The notes beneath the pieces are model-generated. The model searched no databases, was not told the DNA's origin, and worked only from the letters and a program-made list of their open reading frames with translations. Source: Candidatus Alkanophagales archaeon (lineage in GTDB: Archaea; Halobacteriota; Syntropharchaeia; Alkanophagales; B39-G2). Taken from it: 9,417 nt of DNA. Positions 4,907 to 9,417 of this stretch are shown piece after piece (within the stretch, counting starts at the first letter, position 1; each line of letters begins with the position of its first letter). The translations under genes were made by a program, and so were the position numbers. Location: the NCBI GenBank assembly GCA_003661185.1, contig QMVQ01000047.1, forward strand, positions 1-9,417. The letters run 5' to 3'.

Positions 4907-6595
4907 ATGGCGGAAAAGCGGTTTCGGCTCGATTCTCTGCTGACGCACACGAGGAAGGCGGCGGACGAGCGCCTGCTCGGCGAGGCGGCGAGGGAGAGCT
5001 GTATGGTGGCGGCGAGGGTGCTTTGCGACGTCGTGAGGACAACGCTCGGCCCCCGAGGGATGAGCAAGATTCTGGCGGAGGACGCCCGCCCCCTCCTAAT
5101 CTCGAAGGACGGCTACTCCGTGATCACGGGACTCGTTGCCGAACACCCCGCTGCACGGCTCATCATCGAACTCGCAAAGGCGCACGGCAACGTCCACGGC
5201 GACGGCGTGACCTCGACGCTGATTCTCACAGGGGAGTTGCTCGAAAAGGCTGAATCGCTCCTGCATATGGGTTTGCATCCGGTCTTAATTTTCGACGGCT
5301 TCAAAAAAGCGATGGAGATAAGTTTGGCGCTCATGAATGCCCTTTCGGTCTCAGAAGACTTTTTCTCGTCTGAGGAGATGCGGTATGCTGTTGCGAGGAC
5401 ATCCCTGAAGGAGTATGCAAATGAGAAGCTTTGTCGGCGCATTGTGGAAGCAGTAGGGCATGTTAAGAGGGCAAATGAGGACATAGATGAGTATATAGCG
5501 ATAAAAGAAGTGGAAGGGGACAGATTTGAGGATACGGAACTCATTGATGGCTCTGTGTTGTTCAGCCTGCTGCCGCCAGGCGTTCCTAATCGGATTGAGG
5601 ATGCGAAAATTGCAATAATCAAAGACCCGCTCACCACAGAGCGTGCGGAACTTGTTACGCACGTGGTGCTGGACCCGATGCAAATGGCGGGCTTTTTGAG
5701 GGAAGAAGAAAAACTTTTGAGTCGGATGGTCAGCAGAATCGTAGAAGCAGGCGCCAATGTCATTATTTGCACGAAAACGATAGACAGCAGGGCGTTAGGG
5801 CTCCTCGCAAGACATGGCATCATGACGATAAGATTGGACAGGCATGAAGAATTGAACCATATATCGCTGGCAACCGGCGCAAACATCGTGAAGAGCGTCT
5901 GGGACCTGAAAAAAGAGGATTTAGGATATGCTAAGCTCGTGGAACATCGAAAAATCGTAGAGGAGGATATAATTTTCTTTGAGGGCTGCAAGGAGGCAAG
6001 AGCTTGCACGTTCTTCGTGCGTGGCGGCACGAAGGAGATAGCGGCAGAGCACAGCCGTCTTATATACGCAGCGACGCACGCCGTTGCCAGCGTTTTTGAC
6101 GAGCCGTTTGTGGTTGCGGGCGGCGGCGCCATCGAGACCGAGCTTTCACTCCGCCTCCGCAAAGAGGCGCAGAAGGAAACGACGAAGAAGCAACTCCCGA
6201 TGCTGGCATTCGCAGAGGCGCTTGAAGCGATTCCAAGGACGCTTGCCGAGAACTGTGGGCTTGACGCCCTTGATGCTCTGGCGAAGCTCAAAGCCATGCA
6301 CCAGGACGACCCACACGTCGGCATCTGCTTCAAGAACGGCGAAGCCCTCTTTGCAAACGCCCTCAAGGAAGGAGTCATCGAGCCGCTGAGCATAAAGCGG
6401 CAGATGCTTGTCGGCGCCGTCGAAGCCGTCGAGCTTATCCTGCTGACGGACGGCATCCTCAGGGATAGAGAACGCATGAAAAAGGTAAAAGAAGCGGAGC
6501 GACGGAGAAAGTTGGGGCTGGAGGCAGAAGAAGAAATAAAGGAGAAAGAAGTGTTCACAAGAGAGAACCTGACTAAAAAATTCACCTACGACTGA
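4907..6595 (+). CDS. Divergent thermosome (group II chaperonin) subunit
   Basis: This 562-residue cytoplasmic protein folding subunit belongs to the thermosome/CCT family and covers all three domains. Conserved elements are LGPRGM (47-52), KDG (67-69), EHPAA (79-83), GDGVTS (98-103), ATGANI in the apical-to-intermediate part, GGGAIE (405-410), ENCGLDALDAL and GVIEPL near the end. It departs from the family in several ways. The phosphate-binding motif normally reads GDGTTT. The Asp expected about 17 residues before GGGA is absent, with Tyr387-Ala388 in its place. The C-terminus is a charged, Lys/Glu-rich tail instead of the usual Gly/Met-rich end. It is therefore probably an accessory paralogue in a hetero-oligomer, or a subunit that binds but hydrolyses ATP poorly. 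Base composition also varies within the gene (GC-rich ends, AT-rich middle). Its 3' end overlaps the convergent acyl-CoA dehydrogenase by 10 bp. Confidence 0.93.
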   Translation: MAEKRFRLDSLLTHTRKAADERLLGEAARESCMVAARVLCDVVRTTLGPRGMSKILAEDARPLLISKDGYSVITGLVAEHPAARLIIELAKAHGNVHGDGVTSTLILTGELLEKAESLLHMGLHPVLIFDGFKKAMEISLALMNALSVSEDFFSSEEMRYAVARTSLKEYANEKLCRRIVEAVGHVKRANEDIDEYIAIKEVEGDRFEDTELIDGSVLFSLLPPGVPNRIEDAKIAIIKDPLTTERAELVTHVVLDPMQMAGFLREEEKLLSRMVSRIVEAGANVIICTKTIDSRALGLLARHGIMTIRLDRHEELNHISLATGANIVKSVWDLKKEDLGYAKLVEHRKIVEEDIIFFEGCKEARACTFFVRGGTKEIAAEHSRLIYAATHAVASVFDEPFVVAGGGAIETELSLRLRKEAQKETTKKQLPMLAFAEALEAIPRTLAENCGLDALDALAKLKAMHQDDPHVGICFKNGEALFANALKEGVIEPLSIKRQMLVGAVEAVELILLTDGILRDRERMKKVKEAERRRKLGLEAEEEIKEKEVFTRENLTKKFTYD

Positions 6596-7755
6596 GTTTG
6601 TTTCTTCTTAGCCGCAGGCAGCTTTCCGAGGAGGATATTCGCTAAGATGTTTCTTTGGATTTCGGAGGTGCCCTCGACCATCGTGCCCGCTCTTCCGTCC
6701 CGGAAGAAGCGCTCGACGTCGTATTCGACGGCGTATCCATGCCCACCGAGGATTTGCATTGCTTCCAAACATACTTCAACGGCAACCTCGCCAGCGACGA
6801 GCTTCGCCATCGATGCCCATTTCGTCGGCGCAAACCCCGCATCCAATAGGCTCGCCGCTTTATATACCATGAGGCGCGCGGTCTCGATTTTCACGAGCAT
6901 GTCCGCAAGCTTGTGCTGGATTGCTTGGAACTCGCAGATTTTCCTGCCGAAGGCTTCTCGCTGCTTTGCGTATTCAAGCGCCCTGTCAAAGGCGCCTTGA
7001 GCAATCCCGACGTGGACGGCGGCGGTGTTCGTCCTCGTCTCGTTGAACGTCTCCATAAGATAGTAGAAGCCTCGGTTCTCCTCGCCGACGAGGTTTTCGA
7101 GCGGGACTCGAACGTCCTTCAACACGACGTCACAGGAGTCTTGGCAGTGCCTTCCCATCTTCTCGATGGGCGTCGTCTCGAAGCCTTCTGCTGAAGTTTC
7201 GACGATGAAGGCGCTGATACCTTTATGCCGAGCGTCAGGCTTAGTCTTCGCAAATACGACGCCCCAGTCCGCAACCTTTGCATTCGTAATGAACATTTTG
7301 CTGCCGCTAAGCACGTATTCGTCGCCGTCTTTCTGAGCGACGGTCTTCATGGAGGCGACGTCGCTCCCTGCATCAGGCTCGGTCACACCGAGAAAGCTGA
7401 TGCTCTCGCCCCTCGGAATCGCAGGCAGATACTTCTCCTTCTGCTCCTCAGTCCCGAAGTAGTAAACCATCGGGCAGCCCATCGCCGTTAGCTGGATGGC
7501 GTAACCAATCCCACTGTCCGCCCTTGCAAACTCTTCGGCGATGATTGCGTTTTCGACGGCACCGAGTCCGGCGCCGCCATACTCCTCAGGAATCCACACC
7601 GCAATATATCCCAGCCTCGCCGCTTTTTTCAGAATTTCAAACGGAAACTCGCCAGATTTGTCAAAATCCCGCCCCCGCGGCTTTATTTCTTTCTCCGCAA
7701 ACTCATGAACCGCCTCCTTTATCGCTCTCTGCTCTTCATCAAGCTCGAACTTCAT
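6586..7755 (-). CDS. Acyl-CoA dehydrogenase
   Basis: This 389-residue FAD-dependent acyl-CoA dehydrogenase has normal family length. It oxidises acyl-CoA to trans-2-enoyl-CoA, the first step of beta-oxidation, and passes electrons to an electron-transfer flavoprotein or similar carrier. The FAD/substrate-binding signature GVTEPDAGSD and the later KMFITNA segment are in the middle domain; QREAFGRKI, QILGGHGY and the catalytic-base region MVEGTSEIQR are in the C-terminal domain. The probable catalytic base is Glu361 in VEGT, the position used by short- and medium-chain enzymes. The chain-length specificity cannot be read from this. The start ATG 7755 is preceded by a GGTGG ribosome binding site. 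A radical SAM gene lies 47 nt upstream on the same strand and may share its transcript. The last residues (KKKQTQS) are encoded in the overlap with the thermosome gene. Confidence 0.95.
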   Translation of the reverse strand: MKFELDEEQRAIKEAVHEFAEKEIKPRGRDFDKSGEFPFEILKKAARLGYIAVWIPEEYGGAGLGAVENAIIAEEFARADSGIGYAIQLTAMGCPMVYYFGTEEQKEKYLPAIPRGESISFLGVTEPDAGSDVASMKTVAQKDGDEYVLSGSKMFITNAKVADWGVVFAKTKPDARHKGISAFIVETSAEGFETTPIEKMGRHCQDSCDVVLKDVRVPLENLVGEENRGFYYLMETFNETRTNTAAVHVGIAQGAFDRALEYAKQREAFGRKICEFQAIQHKLADMLVKIETARLMVYKAASLLDAGFAPTKWASMAKLVAGEVAVEVCLEAMQILGGHGYAVEYDVERFFRDGRAGTMVEGTSEIQRNILANILLGKLPAAKKKQTQS

Positions 7756-7802
7756 CCTACCACCGAGGATACATCTGTTGCCAAACTACATCTGTGGCAT
7801 TG

Positions 7803-8576
7803 CTACCCCCGCCGACGCCCAGCCCGCTCCCATTTTAGTCCTGCTTTTTCCAGCCGCAGCAGCGTCGTCTCGTAAGGGTCAGCCACTTCCTCCTCCAGCA
7901 TCTCCAAGAGACGGGCATCTATATTCTTCAATTTCCTTAGAAGGCTCGTCCGCTCCTCGCCACTCATTATTCTCGGGTCGCTCATCACCGCAACGTGAAA
8001 GCTGAGCCCGTGCCTTATCAGATTCCTTATCGCCTCAAATGGTAGCTCGAACGCCGCCTCGACGGCGCCCGTCTTCCTTGAAAACGCCCCAGGCGTCCCT
8101 GCCTTCAGCGAAACTCGCACGTGCACCTTCTCGAACCTCGAAAGCTCGGCGACGTAACTCTGGTCGGCGAGGAGGATACCGTTGGTCTCGAGGATGAAAA
8201 GCTCGTAAGGCGAGCGCTCCACGAGCTCAAGCAGCTCTAAAAGGTGCCGCCGGCAGAGCGTCGGCTCCGCACCTGAAATTCTCAGCTTACGGACTTTCCG
8301 CCGCCGAGCCACTTCGTCAAGTCTCTTGAAAGCTTCCTCCGGCGAGTAGAATTTACCAAACCTTTCAGGAAACTCCCTGCCCAAGCCAACCCAGCAGAAG
8401 ACGCAGCGCAGGCAGCAGCCGACGGCGTAGCCCGTCGCAATTCCGCCATAAACGCCGACGACGTAGAAATCTGTGTATTTTCTCTTATTTCCACGACACA
8501 CTATTTTCTCGGTGCGGCGGGCGAGCCCCACCGGGTCGAACCTCGCAGAGGCGGGCGTCAAGAAGCGAGGATACAT
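7803..8576 (-). CDS. Radical SAM protein of unknown function
   Basis: This 257-residue radical S-adenosylmethionine protein has the [4Fe-4S] motif CCLRCVFC, with Cys54, Cys58 and Cys61 in the canonical Cx3Cx2C spacing. SGAEP (101-105) follows for SAM binding, then ETNG (130-133), placing it near the MoaA/PFL-activase-like group. About 50 residues precede the cluster motif, including VYGGIATGYAVG just before it. The C-terminus is Arg/Lys/Glu-rich, with no second Cys cluster visible, so there is no sign of a SPASM domain. The substrate is unknown; the family is one I associate with methanogen-type archaea but cannot name. The gene is markedly GC-rich. ATG 8576 lacks a clear Shine-Dalgarno sequence. 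It is the first of a likely two-gene unit with the acyl-CoA dehydrogenase, which need not imply a shared pathway. Confidence 0.85.
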   Translation of the reverse strand: MYPRFLTPASARFDPVGLARRTEKIVCRGNKRKYTDFYVVGVYGGIATGYAVGCCLRCVFCWVGLGREFPERFGKFYSPEEAFKRLDEVARRRKVRKLRISGAEPTLCRRHLLELLELVERSPYELFILETNGILLADQSYVAELSRFEKVHVRVSLKAGTPGAFSRKTGAVEAAFELPFEAIRNLIRHGLSFHVAVMSDPRIMSGEERTSLLRKLKNIDARLLEMLEEEVADPYETTLLRLEKAGLKWERAGRRRG

Positions 8577-8633
8577 TATCTTTTGTTCGCAATCTCGACT
8601 TTTCTTACTTGCCTTAGGCGAAAATGGAAAGAG

Positions 8634-8641
8634 TTATAAAA
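8634..8641. promoter_or_regulatory. Bidirectional TATA-like element between radical SAM and hdrA
   Basis: TTATAAAA reads as a good TATA box on both strands. It would place transcription of hdrA near 8662, giving a leader of about 60 nt, and transcription of the radical SAM gene near 8611, giving a leader of about 35 nt. Another A/T-rich element (ATTTTAAG, around 8647-8654) could also serve hdrA. Confidence 0.45.
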
Positions 8642-8688
8642 TAGGGATTTTAAGAAGCAATCAAATTTGCGGTGTGTTGATTAGGGCG

Positions 8689-8701
8689 GCGCCTCAGGCG
8701 C
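8689..8701 (+). promoter_or_regulatory. Palindrome in the hdrA leader
   Basis: GCGCCT and AGGCGC flank a single central C, forming a perfect inverted repeat that ends 20 nt before the hdrA ATG. As RNA it could fold as a 5-bp stem with a three-base loop next to the ribosome binding site. As DNA it could be an operator downstream of the TATA-like element. No poly-T run follows, so it is not an obvious terminator. Confidence 0.35.
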
Positions 8702-8710
8702 TAGCTTAAC

Positions 8711-8716
8711 GGTGAT
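8711..8716 (+). promoter_or_regulatory. Shine-Dalgarno sequence of hdrA
   Basis: GGTGAT is fully complementary to the conserved archaeal 16S rRNA 3' end and sits 5 nt before ATG 8722. This settles the hdrA start and shows that its mRNA has a leader, unlike the apparently leaderless genes elsewhere in the window. Confidence 0.75.
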
Positions 8717-8721
8717 ACGGG

Positions 8722-9417
8722 ATGAAAATAGGCGTGTATGTGTGCCATTGTGGGATAAACATTGCGGCGACGGTGGACGTCGAGCGTGTGGTGGAGTTCG
8801 CCTCTAAGCTCCCGAACGTTGCGGTCGCCCGTCACTACATGTATATGTGCTCGGACCCCGGGCAGGACCTAATAAAGAAGGACATTGAGGAGCTAGGACT
8901 GGACAGGGTAGTGGTGGCGGCGTGCTCACCGCGGATGCACGAGCCGACGTTCCGCGGCGTTCTCGAGGAAAAAGGGCTCAATCCCTACTTCTTCGAAATG
9001 GCTAACATCCGCGAACACTGCTCCTGGGTGCATGAGGATAAGGAGGAGGCAACAAAGAAAGCAATGGATTTGGTGAAAAGTGCGGTGGCGAGGGCAGCAT
9101 TGCTGGAGCCGCTTGAGGAGAAAGAGGCGGACGTGACACCCGCAGCGCTCGTGATAGGCGGCGGCGTCGCCGGGATGTATGCAGCGCTCGACATTGCGGA
9201 CGCAGGTTTCAAGGTCTATTTAGTGGAGAAGTCGCCGACGATAGGCGGGAAGATGGCGATGCTGGATAAGACATTCCCGACGCTGGACTGCTCTGCGTGC
9301 ATCCTCACGCCGAGGATGGTGGACGTCGCCCGCCATCCGAACATCGAGCTTTTAACGTATTCCGAAATAGTCTCGGTGGAGGGTGCGGTCGGCAACTTCA
9401 AGGTCACGGTCAAAAAG
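8722..9417 (+). CDS. hdrA: Heterodisulfide reductase subunit A, N-terminal part (runs off the right edge)
   Basis: This is the first 232 residues of HdrA, the iron-sulfur flavoprotein that holds the electron-bifurcating FAD in HdrABC-type complexes, linking ferredoxin and heterodisulfide (CoM-S-S-CoB) couples in the cytoplasm. The N-terminal domain has CHCG (8-11), CSDPGQ (43-48), [12 protein letters not shown] (67-78) and [10 protein letters not shown] (95-104). The FAD-binding GGGVAG loop is at 146-151, preceded by hydrophobic residues and followed by [11 protein letters not shown] (168-178). DCSAC (189-193) then begins an iron-sulfur cluster site. All expected motifs in this part are intact, and the frame is open to position 9417, so full HdrA (about 650 residues) continues beyond the window. 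The ferredoxin-like C-terminus cannot be seen. It has its own promoter region and a strong ribosome binding site, and diverges from the radical SAM gene. Confidence 0.96.
   Translation, partial: MKIGVYVCHCGINIAATVDVERVVEFASKLPNVAVARHYMYMCSDPGQDLIKKDIEELGLDRVVVAACSPRMHEPTFRGVLEEKGLNPYFFEMANIREHCSWVHEDKEEATKKAMDLVKSAVARAALLEPLEEKEADVTPAALVIGGGVAGMYAALDIADAGFKVYLVEKSPTIGGKMAMLDKTFPTLDCSACILTPRMVDVARHPNIELLTYSEIVSVEGAVGNFKVTVKK

Noticed and set aside
5113..6585. A 490-codon open frame antisense to the thermosome gene
   Set aside because: The translation is Ser/Ala-rich and without recognisable motifs. It is the expected mirror of a GC-biased real gene with conserved thermosome motifs on the plus strand.
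1..9417. CRISPR arrays, insertion sequences, tRNA genes or direct-repeat attachment sites
   Set aside because: No regularly spaced repeats, transposase motifs, terminal inverted repeats or tRNA cloverleaf signatures were seen on either strand.

Overview
The window is archaeal. It carries a group II (thermosome/CCT-type) chaperonin subunit, the N-terminal part of a heterodisulfide reductase subunit A (HdrA), a formylmethanofuran dehydrogenase subunit E (FmdE)-domain protein and a DUF1616 membrane protein. Archaeal TATA-like elements lie about 25-30 nt before several start codons, and internal genes have GGTGA-type ribosome binding sites. HdrA and FmdE-type proteins beside an acyl-CoA dehydrogenase suggest a methanogen-related lineage that oxidises fatty acids or alkanes, such as the Syntrophoarchaeum/Alkanophaga/ANME-1 group or Archaeoglobi. 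That placement is inference.

Layout. (1) Positions 1-148 hold no confident gene. (2) On the minus strand, a DHH-family phosphoesterase (1629-574) is followed 11 nt later by a short FmdE-domain protein (562-149). (3) A divergent promoter region of about 70 bp separates these from a plus-strand membrane-protein pair: a VanZ-family protein (1700-2155) and a DUF1616-type protein (2160-2486). (4) Next is a BshC-like gene (2541-4168), split by an apparent single-base frameshift near 2904, and 29 nt after it a PIG-L/LmbE (BshB-like) deacetylase (4198-4833). (5) A divergent thermosome subunit (4907-6595) follows, and its end overlaps by 10 bp the convergent minus-strand acyl-CoA dehydrogenase (7755-6586). 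(6) Upstream of the dehydrogenase on the minus strand is a radical SAM protein (8576-7803). (7) A second divergent intergenic region leads to hdrA, which runs off the right edge.

Two points stand out. The BshC-like/PIG-L pair looks like the last two enzymes of bacillithiol synthesis (deacetylase and cysteine-adding enzyme) placed together in an archaeon. The BshC-like protein carries a zinc-ribbon-like cysteine set, and no BshA-like glycosyltransferase is in view. The pair may make a bacillithiol-like thiol or another amino-sugar conjugate. Second, the thermosome paralogue keeps the phosphate-loop motifs but lacks the Asp expected before its GGGA motif (Tyr387-Ala388 instead), has GDGVTS in place of GDGTTT, and has a charged tail in place of the usual Gly/Met-rich one. 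It may be a chaperonin subunit with altered or absent ATP hydrolysis.

The dehydrogenase (acyl-CoA oxidation) and HdrA (flavin-based electron transfer) fit an electron-transfer economy built on thiol/disulfide and ferredoxin couples, but they sit in different transcription units. Several genes at the head of a transcript appear leaderless, while downstream genes and hdrA have Shine-Dalgarno sequences.
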